Assembly: GCA_037903355.1 (NCBI GenBank)
Contig: JBAJFE010000011.1
Location: 1,807,001-1,871,000 of the forward strand
Length of the DNA stretch: 64,000 nt
Reading direction: 5' to 3'
Origin: Trichuris trichiura
Taxonomy: Eukaryota > Nematoda > Enoplea > Trichinellida > Trichuridae
Shown here piece after piece: positions 22,441-34,758 of the stretch (position 1 is the first letter of the stretch; every line of letters begins with the position of its first letter). A program made the translations under genes and the position numbers. The notes beneath the pieces are model-generated. The model was not told the DNA's origin. It saw only the letters and a list, made by a program, of their open reading frames with translations, and ran no database searches.

Positions 22441-25400
22441 CCTGTGGCAAAACGAGGCTTGCGTCAAACTTTCTCCGGAGTTCATCTTGACACGAAGTCA
22501 AAATATCCCTACATCGAAATGGGCTCGCGTCATCAAGTTATAGGTTTGGTTTGTCGCGCTGTTCGGCGAAAACCGTTCTTGTATGCCTTGGGCGCGCAGG
22601 GACGAAGTAGTTTACTTAGCGAGTATTATGTTCCTGTGTTTATGGAGAGCAAGATTCGGATTTTTCGTGGATTGTTTGAGCAATGGGAGGCTGGAAATAT
22701 GAAAAAATTATCTTTTTTTATTCTTCATACAGTAATTGAAGGAAAAGCAGGTAGAGTTTTTTCATACATAATCGCCAGCCGTCCGACGCGCGCGGAGAAG
22801 TGCTTTATCTCCGAGACGGCTACAGGAGAGCTAAAATGTTTCTCTTGCATGGGAACCGAAAGGCCCAGCGAGAGCGGCCTGCTTTTCAGAGCGATCGCTT
22901 TCCCTTTCGATGCGATATGGAAAGTAGCGCCAGAAGCATAATCCTGCAATGTTCCAGCTTCTAGACAGCTGTGTTGCTTCCCGTACGAGTACTCGACGCC
23001 ATTATATCTCTTGATGGCCGTGATCGTTTAAAGTTGCTCTTCTAAAGCCTGGAGGCACCTAGAAGACGTAGTTTAACTGGCGAATAGTATGCGCCTATAG
23101 CTACGCAGAGCCAAATTCCTAGTTTCCAGAGGTCGAGCAAGGAACGGAAAGCCGAAAATATGAAAAACTTCTGTTTTTACATTTTTCGTACAGTAGCTGA
23201 ACGAAAAGCAGGTAGCGGTAGTTTCAAAAATACTCACAGGCCGTCCCCTGCGCGTTGGAGAAATCTTTTGTCGGCGAGACGGCTACAGTGGACCTGTAAT
23301 GATCCTGCGGAATGGGAACGGAAGTGCCGGCCGGTAACGAGGCAGTTTTTCTGCGCGATGGTTTCATTTGAAACCAAACAGAGAGCAGCGGGCACAAAAG
23401 TATTCCTGCATCATTCCTTTTTTTAATAGCTACGTTGGGTAGCGTAAGAACTTTGGAAGGTATAAGTTTTGTTTGTTCTCCTGGCTGTGTTCGACGGAAG
23501 CCGCTCTTCTATACATTCAGTGCGCATGGAGGAAATACTTTAGCTAGCGAATATTACGCCGCTATACTTATGGAGAGCAATGTTGAGATTTTTCGTCACT
23601 CGTTTGGACAATCCGCGGCCGAAAATAAGAGATAGTTCTTTTTTTGCATTCTTCGTACAGTAGGTGAACGAAACGCAGGTACCGATATTTTCAACAATAC
23701 TCGCAGGCTGTCCGCTGCGCGCCGGATACCTCCTTCGTCCGTGAAAGAACCGTAGAACCGTTGTGATGCTCCTCCGGGGTGGGAGCAGGAGCACCGAACA
23801 CCGGAACTCACCCTATTTTTGCTCGTGATCCCATCATCCGAGCAGAAATGGAAAGTGGCGAAAGAAACCAAATCCTGCACCGTACTAGCTTTTATACAGC
23901 TATCTTGAGTCGCGTACGAATTTTAGAAGCTGTTAGACCTCCTGATGACGGTGTTCGATTGAAGTCGTTCTTCAATGCCCTGTGGGCACGTTAATGAAGT
24001 AGTTTTACTGCCGAATATTATGCTTGTATACCTACGCAGAGCCATATTCTTGTTTTTCGGAGCTCGTCTGTGCAACGGAAAACCGGAAATATGAAAAACT
24101 TCTCTTTTTCCATGTGGGTACAGTTGATGAACGAAAAGCAGGTACCAGTATTTTCAACATACTAATTAGCCGTCGTATGCGCGCCGGAAAAGTTTTTTGT
24201 GAGCGATAGGGCTGTAGTAGCGCTGTAATTTTCTTGCGGAGTGGGATTTGATACGCGGACCGATAGGGAGCCTGTTCTTCTGCGCGATGGCTTATTTGAA
24301 ACGAAATCGAAAGGAGTGTTCAGAAACGTGTTCGGTGCATCGTCCTTGCTGTTAGATAGATGCTCTGGGCCGGATAGAGACTTTGGAAGCTGTATGCTTC
24401 GTTTGAATCGGTGATCGACAAAAGGCGCTCTTCTATACACTGGCTGCGCATGGATGAAGAACTTTACGTAGCGAGTATTATGTTCCTATACTGATGCAGA
24501 GCAGCATTCGGACTTTTCGAGCCACGGGAGGCTAGAAATACGAGAAATTATACGTTCTTCATACAGTAGGTGAACGAAAAGCAGGTAAAATATTTTTCAA
24601 AAATACTCATAAGCCTTCCTCTGCGCGCCCGACTAGTTTTTTGTGTGCGAGAGAGCTTCAGTAGCGCAGTATCAGTTCTCTGTTATGGGAACGGAAACGC
24701 AGAACTATAATGAGCCCGTTTTTCTGCGCGCTTGCTTCATTTGAATCCGTATCTAACGCAGCCCGCATAAACGTATTCCTGCATTATTCTGGCTTCTGAA
24801 AGCTATAGGTTTTGGTTGTGGCGGTGTTCGACCAAAACTGCTCTTGTGTAGCCTGGGCGCGCACGGACAGAGTAGTTGAAGTAGCGGATATCATAGTCCC
24901 ATACTTATAGAGAGCATAAATCGGATTTTTCCGAGATCGTTTGAGCTACGGGATGCTGGAGATATGAAAAAATTCTGTTTTTACATTCTTCGCGCAGTAG
25001 GTTACCGATAAGAAGGGAGTACTGCTTTCAAAAATAGTCACTAGCCGTGTAACGCTCGCAGGGGAACGGTTTTATTTTCGAGACGCTCTAAAACGCTTCT
25101 GTGAAAAAGGTAAGGAAAGGCCGAGCGACGAGGAAGCAGTTTTTTGCGCCCTCGTTTTATCCGAAACGAAATGGGAAGTTGCGGGTACAATCGTATTCCT
25201 TAATGCAGATGGCTGTTCTGGCCCGCTATGGAGCTTTGGAATCTGCAAATTGTCTTGATTGTGGTGTTCCAATGGCGCCGCACTTTTATATTCTGGAGGC
25301 GCATGCGGGAACTTTTAACTAGCTGATCTAGTGCCCCTATACTTACGGTTAGCGTCATTCCGAGTTTTCAGTGCTCGTACGAGCAATGGACAGCTGGAAA

Positions 25401-25480
25401 TGTGATAAAATGCTAGTTTTTGGATACATGCTATAGTAGGTAAAGGAAAAGCAGGTACCACTAATTTCAAAAATACCGAT
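22441..25480. repeat. Satellite array L1, about 7 monomers of 435-470 bp
   Basis: A recognisable box (TACAGTAG-x-TGAACGAAAAGCAGG followed by TATTTTCAAAAATA) recurs near 22726, 23186, 23653, 24117, 24556, 24994 and 25428, giving spacings of about 434-469 bp. Between boxes each monomer has the same order: a TCTGCGCG segment, TTCATTTGAAACCAAA, TTTGGAAGCT, GCTCTTCTATACACT, GCGAATATTATG and ATATGAAAAA. Monomers have diverged from one another. Short open frames appear in all strands but differ between monomers, so the array is treated as non-coding. Confidence 0.85.
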
Positions 25481-27145
25481 GAGGCCTCCGGAGCACGTGG
25501 ACAAGGTCTTTGTCTACGAGGGGGCTTCCGGAGGCCGCGTGAAACCGTTTCGGGTCAGAAAAAGGTGCGCCAAACAGACACGTGACGTCTTTTCACTTTT
25601 GCGTCAAAAGACGGCACGTCAAACTGAGACGTCATATTTTAACTGTGCGTAAATTTGTTTCATTTGGAAGAAAAGGTGTATGTTGACTGCAGCTGAATGT
25701 GAGATTTGCGTGAAACGAAGGCGAGTCAGTCTGACTTGAAACGCTATATTGTCGTCGTCAGGATAATGTTATGTATTTGCAGTTTAACGTGAAAAGTAAC
25801 GCACGTAAACAGTATGACGTGGATTAATTATAGAAGAGAATGATAGATTTGTTGCACATTTAGATTTAAAGAAATTGTTCTCAGAAGTGTGGATATTGCG
25901 AATTGTTTTCCAGTTTCAAAAGTGATCGTCGTTTAAGCTCTCTTTACACTGGTTGAGCTTGGCGGGGTATAAAAGGTAGGGGTATAGAAGCAAACAGTTA
26001 AAGCGATGGAAGAAGAAAGTCGTAGAAACCAGGGTTATGCAAAAGACCGAAAGGAAGCCCAGAAGACATCATGAGAAAGATAAGAAAGAAGAATAGAACA
26101 AATGAAACGACGAAAAAGTATTAAACAAGAAAGAAAGGAATAAGGTAGAAAATGCGAACGAAGAGAAAGAGAAAGAAGGAACAAAAGCTAAGAAAGAAAA
26201 GAGAAAAGTTCGTGAGGGAAGAGGAAGGTAGAAAAGAAGGAAGAAAAGATTATCGAAGACAATTTTGTGCCAACATAGAGCATACCACACTACATACAAA
26301 CTTCAACGGGTTCAAACAGAATTTAAACGATGGCCAAATCGGAAACTGGAAAATAGTTGACATTTCAACAGACTTTCACCAGTTAATTCCCACCTACAAT
26401 GGATAGCTGCGAATATAAATCCTTTACGATAAAAACTCTTAGACCGTGATTCTATTTTATTGTGAACATAACGTTTATGTAAAAGCACAACCTATATTCA
26501 GAGATGTAATTATTGTTCCTAATATTTTTTTATTATGTTGAGATTTAAGGTTTATCGCACCCTGTCGAAGGTCCTTTGAATCAGCGTTGATGGCGAGCAA
26601 CAATCCGCCCTGAAAGCTCTACTTGGTAAGAAAAGATGAGAAAACAATACGTCGTATCTTTTTGAGTAGTACAATAATGGAGTAATACACGCAGTTACTT
26701 GGACGTTTTTCATGTGTAATGTAGTTTGCCCGGAAAACCAGCCTAAATTTGTTTTTCTTTTTCAATGACGATTGATAGTTGCCCATGAAACCGACCGTTC
26801 ACGAAATCTACCGCAACTTTGTCATTCAAATTCCTAAGGATAATAAGTGATGTATACCCAACATGAAAACGGATACACCCGTGAAAACCAGTAATTTAAT
26901 TCCCCATTAAAGACGGAACCTCAAAAAGTAAATTTGTTTTAAGAACAAAGCCTCTTTCAGTTCTTTTATCAGTTGCCATGGATTTTAAGGTTGTAAAATG
27001 CTTTATGCACTGCAGTCAGTCTCTCTGTTCATCACACTTTTTTAGAGTAAATTTGAAATACTGTAGATTCTAATTGACGGAAAAGAGTATTATTTTTTCT
27101 TTTTCTCGATAAACTTATTTTTCTTTTCCTTTTCCTGGAGCGCAT
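25481..27145. repeat. Array-flanking 'tail' unit L1
   Basis: This block follows the last monomer and recurs after each of the other three arrays (29111, 55691, 61861). It opens with GCGTCA/GACGTCA-rich sequence, then has a TATAAAAG box, a purine-rich stretch, and an AT-rich stretch. It breaks at about 27146, where a new satellite array starts within a monomer. An 84-codon plus-strand frame at 26152-26406 is intact only in this copy. Confidence 0.8.
25968..25975 (+). promoter_or_regulatory. TATA box in tail L1
   Basis: TATAAAAG preceded by GGCGGGG. The octamer is retained in all four tail copies although its flanks vary. This copy lacks the downstream stem-loop seen in the other three. Confidence 0.45.
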
Positions 27146-29110
27146 GGAGGAAGTACTTTAACTAGCGAATATTATAGCACTCTACTTATGGAGAGCAAAG
27201 TTGAGACTATTTATCCCTCGTTTGGACAATCCGCAGCCGAAAATAAGAAATAGTTCCTTTTTTACATTCTTCGTACAGTAGCTGAACGAAACGCAGGTAC
27301 TGATTTTTTCAGCAATACTCGCAGGGTGTCCGCTGCGCGCCTGGTACCTCTTTCGTCCGTGAAAGGACCGTAGAACCGTTGTGATGCTCCTGCAAAGTGG
27401 GAACGGGAAGACCGAGGGAAACTCACCCTGTTTTTGCTCGTGTCCCTATCATCCGAGCAGAAATAGAAAGTGGCGGCAGAAACGAAATCCAGCACCGTAA
27501 TAGCTTTTATACAGTTGTGTTGAGTCGCGTACGAGTCTTAGAAGCTGTTAGACCTCCTGATGACGGTGTTTGACTGAAGTCGTTCTTCTATGCCCTGTGG
27601 GCACGTTAATGAAGTAGTTTTACTGCCGAATATTATGCTTGTATATCTACGCAGAGCATATTCTTGTTTTTCGGAGCTCTTCTGTGCAACGGAAAACCGG
27701 AAATATGAAAAACTTCTCTTTTTCCATATGGAGTACAGTTGATGAACGAAAAGCAGGTACCAGTATTTTCAACATACTAATTAGCCGTCGCATGCGCGCC
27801 GGAAAAGTTTTTTGTGAGCGATAGGGCTGTAGCGCTATTCTTGCGGAGTGGGATTTGATACGCGGACCGGTAGGGAGCCTGTTCTTCTGCGCGATGGCTT
27901 CATTTGAAACTAAATCGAAAGGAGTGCTCAAAAACGTGTTCGGTGCATCCTCCTTGCTGCTAAGTGGATGCTCTGGGTCGGATAGAGACTTTGGAAGCTG
28001 TAAGTTTCGTTTGTCGCGGTGATCGACAAAAGGCGCTCTTCTATACACTGGCCGTTCATGGACGAAGAACTTTACGTAGCGAGTATTATGTTCCTATACT
28101 TATGGAGAGCAGCATTCGGACTTTTCGAGCCACGGGAGGCTGGAAATAGGAGAAATGACTTTCTACGTACAGTAGATGTACGAAAAGCAGGTACCACGTT
28201 TTTCAAAAATACTCATAGGCCTTCCTCTGCGCGCCCGACTAGTGTTTTGTGCGCGAGAGCGCTTCAGTAGCGCAGTATCGGTTTTCTGTTGTGGGAACGG
28301 AAACGCAGAACTATAATGAGCCCGTTTTTTTGCGCGATGGCTTCATTAGAATCCAAATCTAACGTAGCCGGCATAAACGTAGTCCTGCATTATTCTGGCT
28401 TCTGGAAGCTATAAGTTTCGGTTGTGGCGGTGTTCGACCAAAACCGCTCTTGTATAGCCAGGGCGCGAATAGACGACGTAGTTTAAGTAGCGAATATCAT
28501 AGCCGCATGATTATAGAGAGCATAGATCGGATTTTTCCGAGATCGTTTGAGCTACGGGACGCTGGAGATAAGAAATAGTTCTGTTTTAACATTCTTCGTA
28601 CAGTAGATTAACGATAAGAAGGGAGTAGTATTTTCAAAAATAGTCACTAGCCGTCTAACGCTCGCATGAGAACGGTATTATTTTCGAGACGGTTACAGAT
28701 GCGCCAAAACGCTTCTGCGAAAAAGATAAAAAAAAGGCTGAGCGAGAGCGAAGCAGTTTTTTCCACCATCGCTTCATCCGAAACGAAATGGAAAGTTACG
28801 GGCACAATCGTACTCCTTAATGCGTGTTGCCAACAGATGGCTGTGCTGCGCCGCTATAGAGCTTTGGAATCTGCAGATTGCTATGATTGTGCTGTTCCAT
28901 TGGAGCCGCACTTGTATATTCTTAGGGGCGCATGCAGGAACTTTCAGCTGGCTAATATAGTGCCCCTATACTTACGGTTAGTGCCACTCCGATTTTTCAG
29001 TGCTTGTGCGAGCAACGGACAGCTGGAAATACGATAAAATGCTAGTTTTTGGTTTAAAGGGACAGTAAATAAAGGAAAAGCAGGTACCACTATTTTCAAA
29101 AATAGTGATG
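27146..29110. repeat. Satellite array L2, about 5 monomers
   Basis: The monomer box recurs near 27279, 27736, 28168, 28600 and 29060. Individual monomers match particular monomers of R1 and R2 more closely than their neighbours; for example 27860-28300 is nearly identical to 54430-54870 and 60590-61010. This shows that the ordered set, not single monomers, was duplicated. The last monomer ends in an exact inverted repeat at 29088-29107 (9 bp arms CACTATTTT, 2-base centre). Confidence 0.85.
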
Positions 29111-31310
29111 AGGCCTCCGGAGCGCGTGGTCAAGTTTTTTGTCTGCGAGAAAGTTACCGGTGGCTGCGTGAAACCGTTTCGCGTCACAAAAAGACGCGTC
29201 AAACAAACATATAACGCCTTTTCACTTTTGCGTCAAAAGAAGGCACGTCAAACTGGGACGTCATATTTTAACTGTGCGTAAATTTGTTTCATTTGGAAAA
29301 AAAAGTATGTTTAGCTTAATTAGAATGGGTGCATGTCGACTGCAGCTGAACGTGAGAGTTGCGTGAAAAGAAAGCGAGTCAGTCTGACTTGAAAGGTTAT
29401 TTTGTCATCGTCGGGAGAATGTTATGTATTTGCAGTTAAACGTGAAAAGTAACGCACATAAACGGTATGACGTGAATTAATTATAGAAGAGAATGATAGA
29501 TTTCTTTCAGTTTTAGATTTAAAGTAAATGTTTTCAGAAAAGTGGGTATTGCGAATTGTTTTCCAGTTTCAAAAGTGCTCATCCTTTAAGCTCTCTTTAA
29601 ACAGGTTGAAGTTGGCGGTGTATAAAAGGTATGAGTAGAGAAGCAAACAGATAAAGCGAACAACTGTGCTGTTTGCTCGAAACTTTAAGAATACAGTAAA
29701 ATTGAGGTAAAGAAAGAACAAAAGAATAATGAACGAAACGCAAATGAATACAATTCATAGTGGCAGGTGGACAAGAATAAAGCGATGGAACAGGAAAGCC
29801 GTAGAAACCAGGATGATATAAAAGACGAAAAGGAAGCATAGAAGGCACCACGAGAAAGAAGAAAAAAACCATGAAGGACTATTAAAGAAGAAGGAAAGTA
29901 ATAAGGTAGAAAAATGCGAACGAAGGGAAAGAGAAAGAAGGAACAAATCTTCAGAAACAAAACGGTAGAAAAGAAGGAAGAAAAAATTATCGAAGACAAT
30001 TTTGTGCCAACATAGAGCACACCCCACTACATACAAACTTTAACGGGTTTAAACAGAGTTTAAACGATGGCGAAATCAGAAACTGGAAAATAATTGACAT
30101 TTCAACAAACTTTCACCAGTTAATTCCCACCTACAATGGATAGCTGCGAATATAAATCCTTTACGATAAAAACTCTTAAACCGTGATTTTCTTTTATTGT
30201 GAACATAACGTTTATGTAAAAGCACAACCTATATTCAGAGATGTAATTATTGCTCCTAATATTTTTTTATTATGTTGAGATTTAAGGTTTATCGCACCCT
30301 GTCGAAGGTCCTTTGAATCAGCGTTAATGACGAGCAACAATCCGCCCTGAAAGCTCTACTTGGTAAGAAAAGATGAGAAAACAATAGGTCTTATCTTTTT
30401 GTATAGTACAATAATGGAGTAATACTCGCAGTTATTTGGAAGTGTTTCATGTGCAATATAGTTTGACCAGATAAACCAGCCTAAGTTTGTTTTCTTTTTC
30501 AATGACGATTGATAGTTGCCTATGAAACGGACCACTTACAAAATCTATTGCAACTTTGTTATTCACTTTCCTAAGGATAATAAGTAACGTATAGCCAACA
30601 TGAAAACGGAAACACCCGTGAAACCGAATAATTCAGTTCCCCATTAAAGATGGAACATCAAAAAGTAAATTTGTTTCAGGAACAAAGCCTCTTTGAGTTC
30701 TTTTATCAGTTGCTATGGATTTTACGGTTATAGATGCTGTATGCACTGCAATCAGTCTTTGTTCATCACACTTTTTTAGAATAAATTTGAAATACTCTAG
30801 AATCTAAGTGACGGAAAAGAGTATTATTTTTTCTTTTTGTCGATAAACTTATTCTTCTTTTACTTTTCCTATCGCTTACTAAAGAAATTACACAACTTTT
30901 AAGTGAACGTTATCAGACTAAGCATTTAGGAATTCGTCAAAATCATATCTTTTTAAAGGGATAATCATATTTCAAAACGTTCTTTGCTCCCAATGTTTAT
31001 ACAATCAGAGTAAATATCACTCTAACTGAGTAAATACGATCGTTCTTCAAGGTCAACGAAATAGGTTATCAGTTCATTATATCAGCCAGAGGGAAGAAAT
31101 TGTTGGAGCATTTGTTTGCTTTAATCGTATAGTAGTCAGTGCTAATGTTTGCACTTGTAAGATGTAGCTTAACCTCTTATACGCTGAAACGATAAAATTC
31201 TATACTTACAAGCAATGTGTCAATAGTAAGTGGGTTACTCAAACGACCTTTTATCAGGTCAATCAGTGATTTGCATACCACTAAAGTAATGTGGCCGAGA
31301 CCCAGACGCT
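29111..31310. repeat. Array-flanking 'tail' unit L2
   Basis: This is the longest left tail. It matches 61861-64000 almost base for base near its end (31190-31310 versus 63886-64000) and 25481-27145 over its first 1.6 kb. Order: GCGTCA-rich start, TATAAAAG at 29621, stem-loop at 29642-29677, purine-rich stretch, then AT-rich DNA. Homology is followed to the window end on the right, so its true boundary lies at or beyond 31310. Confidence 0.8.
29621..29628 (+). promoter_or_regulatory. TATA box in tail L2
   Basis: TATAAAAG, followed 13 bases later by a perfect 9 bp stem-loop (29642-29650 with 29669-29677, AGCAAACAG and its complement, 18-base loop). The same pair is present in both right-hand tails. 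Confidence 0.5.
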
Positions 31311-31589
31311 CAAAATCAGTGTTCGCTCGTTCCGACTCGCAGAGCAGTTGCTCCTATGCGACTACTGCTGATTACTGCTCGTTCCTTCCAGTGGTAAATG
31401 CTGCCGGTTGGAGGATTCATTTGGAAAAGAAGAATCGCTGGAGAGGACGACAGGATGACGGTGCCGTATGGAAATGATCGACAGAAATGAAGAATTCTTG
31501 AAAAGATGATGCACAAACCAGTTCAATGTTGCAATGAAAGATGGTGAGTATTTTAGTCTTAAACATCTTTCATTTTTTTCAACTTTTAG

Positions 31590-32114
31590 AGACTCGCTGT
31601 TGACGAATTAAAAGGAAATGGCGATTCGAAATTCGCGGAAAGGATGGAGCCGAGAAAATTGCCCAAACAGCGGATCGTAAAATGGAACAAAGAAGAGGGC
31701 GAAAAAAAGCGAAGGACGACAATTTCAAACGGAGAGGACTATTCGAAATTCGTGAAGAGGATCGAGCAGAAAAAATTTTCCGTGCGGTCAGTCGTCTAAT
31801 CGACCAAAAAAGAGGAAAGGACGACCGCTCAAAACGGGATGACAATTTCAAAACGGAGGACGAGGAAAAGACTCTCGACAGTTCATTTACACTATTTTTT
31901 AAAGTAAGAAATTTGTCGTTTTTTGCTTATGTTGATTTTTGCATTATTTTAGGTCGAAAAAAGAAAACAGCTGAAGAAACGATATTTTGCGTCGCTATTT
32001 GTCCGTCTGATCAATCCGTCAAAATGTCAAACGACCAAATATTGTCATACCTGTGGCAGAGAAGACTCGCTCGTTTGGTATTGTCTGTTTTCTGCTGACG
32101 TCAAGTGGCAATAA
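31590..32114 (+). CDS. Possible small spliced gene, basic protein with duplicated segment; unknown function
   Basis: I do not recognise the family. Two exons are proposed: 31590-31903 and 31953-32114, separated by a 49 nt GTAAGA...TTTTAG intron. A 46 nt intron-like stretch (31544-31589) precedes the first, so an upstream exon is likely. The first exon encodes a charged Lys/Arg/Asp/Glu sequence with a segment repeated at DNA and protein level: FEIRGKDGAEKI about 31640 and FEIREEDRAEKI about 31747, each followed by a Q-RG-K...KDDNF block. The only in-frame ATG is at 31682. The second exon continues VEKRKQLKKRYFASLFV and then KYCHTCGRED, a CxxC-type cysteine pair with two further cysteines. The stop overlaps an AATAAA signal (32110-32115). 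A second frame is also open through much of exon one, so the choice of frame is uncertain. Confidence 0.35.
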
Positions 32115-32811
32115 ATTTTTTAGAGTCGACCGATGTCCGTCTGTTTCGTAAAGGCATTTCAAAGGCGAAGACACTTCTGTGGACAAGAAATGGACTGGTC
32201 TTCAAATTCAGCATATATCATCGCTGAGATTTTTCTCAGCAACTCATTTCATTCCTTCATCATCTCTGACAGAGCTGATCATATCCTGGTGTTGGGTATG
32301 AATCTCTCTGTTTTATGATGTGATTTTTTCACATCGCGAATTTTTTGTCATACTTCGCTCTTCAGCATCGTCTCCTGTTCGAAGACATCGTCTGGAATCA
32401 TCTTATGGATCGCGCTCCGCTGATCGCGTCTCGTGATCATCATTCTCTCATCTCGTCTCATGTCTTTTCTCCTCTGAGCAGATGAGCTGTTTCTCTCATC
32501 ATGTTCAGTTCTTTTCATTCAGTCTTTCATTCTCAGTCTCTCTCTCTCTCTCTCCTGGTTCATTTTCTGGGAGGGGGGTTGTCTTCGGCCAGGTTCTTTC
32601 GGTCCGATTGGTGGATCCGATTCCTGGTATTAGCACGGATCGGGAATCCGCTCCTGTATTCGAGTGTATTATGCCGGCATCCGGCGCGTTTTTAAGTCTT
32701 TGTTTACTTAGTGGTTTTTTTGAGCAACCTTCTTCCCCCTGGTGTGATTTTTTTGATCACGTGGTTCCTTCCCCATTACCACGTTTCGAGTGACATTTCG
32801 AGTGACAGCCT
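32115..32811. other. No gene recognised; short CT-rich run
   Basis: This is sequence downstream of the possible gene. It includes a TCTCTC run near 32539-32560 and many 'TCTCATC' words between 32400 and 32480. Open frames of 60-100 codons exist on the plus strand but are low-complexity Ser/Phe/Leu-rich and unconvincing. Confidence 0.4.
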
Positions 32812-33390
32812 CTCATGCGGTTATTTCTGAGATGGATGGATGAGTCATATCCCCTCATGCGATCATTCTGACATGCAAATTTTGGGAGTACCCCGTCATG
32901 CATTGATTTTGACATGCATTTTTGGGGGTACTCCCCTTATGCAGTGATTTTGACATGCAGATTAGAGTATTTCCCCCATGCGATGATTTTGAGATGCAAT
33001 TTTGAGGGTACCCTCCGCATGCGGTGATTTTGACATGCAATTTTGAGGGTACCCCCCGCATGCGATGACTTTGACATGCAATTTTGAGGGTACCCTCCGC
33101 ATGCGATGATTTTGACATGCAATTTTGAGGGTACCCCCCACATGCGATGATTTTGACATGCAATTTTGAGGATACCCTCCGCATGCGATGATTTTGACAT
33201 GCAATTTTGAGGATATCCCCTCATGCTGTGATTCTGACATGCGGTTTTGAGGGTACCCTCCGCATGCGATTATTTTGACATGATGTACAGGGGCACTCTC
33301 GCATGCGATGACTTTGACAAGCGGTTCGAGAGTACCCCCTGATGCAATGACTTCGACATGCACTTTTCAGTGATCCCCAGCATGCAATGT
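32812..33390. repeat. Minisatellite, about 41 bp period, about 14 copies
   Basis: The unit is built from GCATGCGATGATTTTGACAT followed by GCAATTTTGAGGGTACCCTCC. Central copies (33000-33240) are nearly identical, and copies decay towards both edges. The period is not a multiple of three, so the long minus-strand open frames across it simply cycle through frames and are not evidence of a gene. Confidence 0.92.
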
Positions 33391-34008
33391 GTTGGATGCT
33401 ACTATTTGTGAGACATCCTCATGAGATGATTTTATGGACTTGCACAGTGACTCCTTTTCATGCAACGACCATGTTAGCTATGACAATTTTCTCGCTGGAT
33501 TATCATACTGTCAGCATGGTCCTTTCATGCAAGAATATTTACGTTCGTAGGAGATATACCCTCTATGTGAAGGCAACATGCCAGTGCCAGAACATCCATC
33601 AGCACAGGGGTTATATACTCCATGCCAATCTTACATGTATGCTTCAATTCCAATCATACGTCTAGCAGTCATACCCACTAGTAGACCGCAGTACGTTATA
33701 GGACTCCATTAGATATTTTAGACCCATGGGAGCGACATTCATACTTCGCATGCAAGTATATAGTTATTAAAGGAATGGTATGGCTCCACGGGTTACAAGC
33801 AAGTGGTACAACTCCTAATCTCAGGTGTTGGAACTTTTAAGAATAGACAACATGCGGTCCATTTCCATCAGAGAAGGTACGGTATAGTATCCCCATTTCT
33901 GAGCAAAATATATTTCATGAAAGTCCATAGGTCCATTGGTCAGTGCGAGGATGACAGAAGGTGCCAAAATTGGTGTGGATGTCCTGTGGTTTTAAACTTT
34001 CTTTTTCT
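33391..34008. other. Decayed CATGC-rich sequence; no gene
   Basis: The words CATGC and GACATGC continue at irregular spacing after the minisatellite, suggesting eroded copies. No supported gene. Confidence 0.4.
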
Positions 34009-34438
34009 TCAACTGCTCTCTACATTTCCAGTCCGTCGCATGTTGCCCTGTTGCGCTTGTCGTTGATCTTGAGGCTTTTTTGTTGTCTTTGTGACAGTAG
34101 TCCTTCCATTCTTGTGCTTGTCGCTGCTACTTTCTTCCGCTAGCATTGCGTAATCTTGCTTGAGCTCTTCAATTCCCATTAGATTGTTTTTTAACTTTTC
34201 AATTCGTGACTTTTCCATTTGCTTCTTTCGGTACACCTTGCACTTTTTATCCTTTCTCAAAATAATCTCTGCTGCTCACAATTGGCCAACCGAGTTTGCA
34301 TACAGCTAACATATTTTTTGTCATCACCTTTGCTCCGATTGTGCCAAATGGGCGGTCATTTTCCGACTTTGCTTTCCTTGTAATCGCGTCCGTGACAAAC
34401 GATTTGTGGATTGTGTCTTTGTGAACATATAACACCAT
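34009..34438 (-). pseudogene. Two overlapping protein-like frames, possible broken or spliced gene of unknown function
   Basis: Frame one (34438-34247) starts at a true ATG and reads MVLYVHKDTIHKSFVTDAI, then DRPFGTIGAKVMTKN and LAVCKLGWPIV, ending DYFEKG. Frame two (to a stop at 34009) opens where frame one closes and continues as a lysine-rich, probably coiled-coil segment (KKQMEKSRIEKLKNN, EELKQDYAMLAEESSS) with a polar C-terminus. Composition of both is protein-like, and together they would make about 140 residues. A one-base shift near 34255 separates them and no intron fits there, so either a frameshift has broken the gene or one frame is chance. I do not recognise the protein. Confidence 0.3.
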
Positions 34439-34758
34439 TTGTTAACCATTGCAGACAATTTTACCCATCGTAAACTTCGCAACATTTACACCGTACCTTC
34501 TCTAATGAAAACCTACAAGCCCATAACCAGAATCCAACGGTCAAACGAGAGAACAATACTATCCCATACATTTGAAATTATATACGAGCACAACGCGACA
34601 CATTCAAGCCTATATCATGCCATGATGTAATACATGAGGATGTCACACAAATAGATATATGAGATCACTGTCATGCAATTAATACATGTGTGAGAATTCA
34701 ATGTTATTAACACTCCCGGCATGCAAACATCAATTCTTACCAATGGAACAGAATGTCG

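Noticed and set aside
26152..26406. An 84-codon plus-strand frame in tail L1, with its last 50 or so codons open in all four tail copies
   Set aside because: Only copy L1 has the start and the full frame; R1 and R2 have a stop just upstream. Between L1 and R1 most changes in the shared part alter residues (about seven against three silent by eye), which does not suggest protein constraint.
28019..28270. An 83-codon frame conserved almost exactly at 54591-54842 and 60753-61004
   Set aside because: These lie in near-identical satellite monomers; other monomers do not keep the frame, and no protein family was recognised.
29597..30036. Minus-strand Phe/Ser/Leu-rich frames in the tails, for example also at 56172-56585 and 62332-62745
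   Set aside because: Complement of a purine-rich stretch; low complexity and shared only because the copies are nearly identical.
32855..33363. Minus-strand frames of 95-133 codons with repeated peptide words
   Set aside because: The 41 bp period is not a multiple of three, so three frames share the same words; this is a minisatellite artefact.
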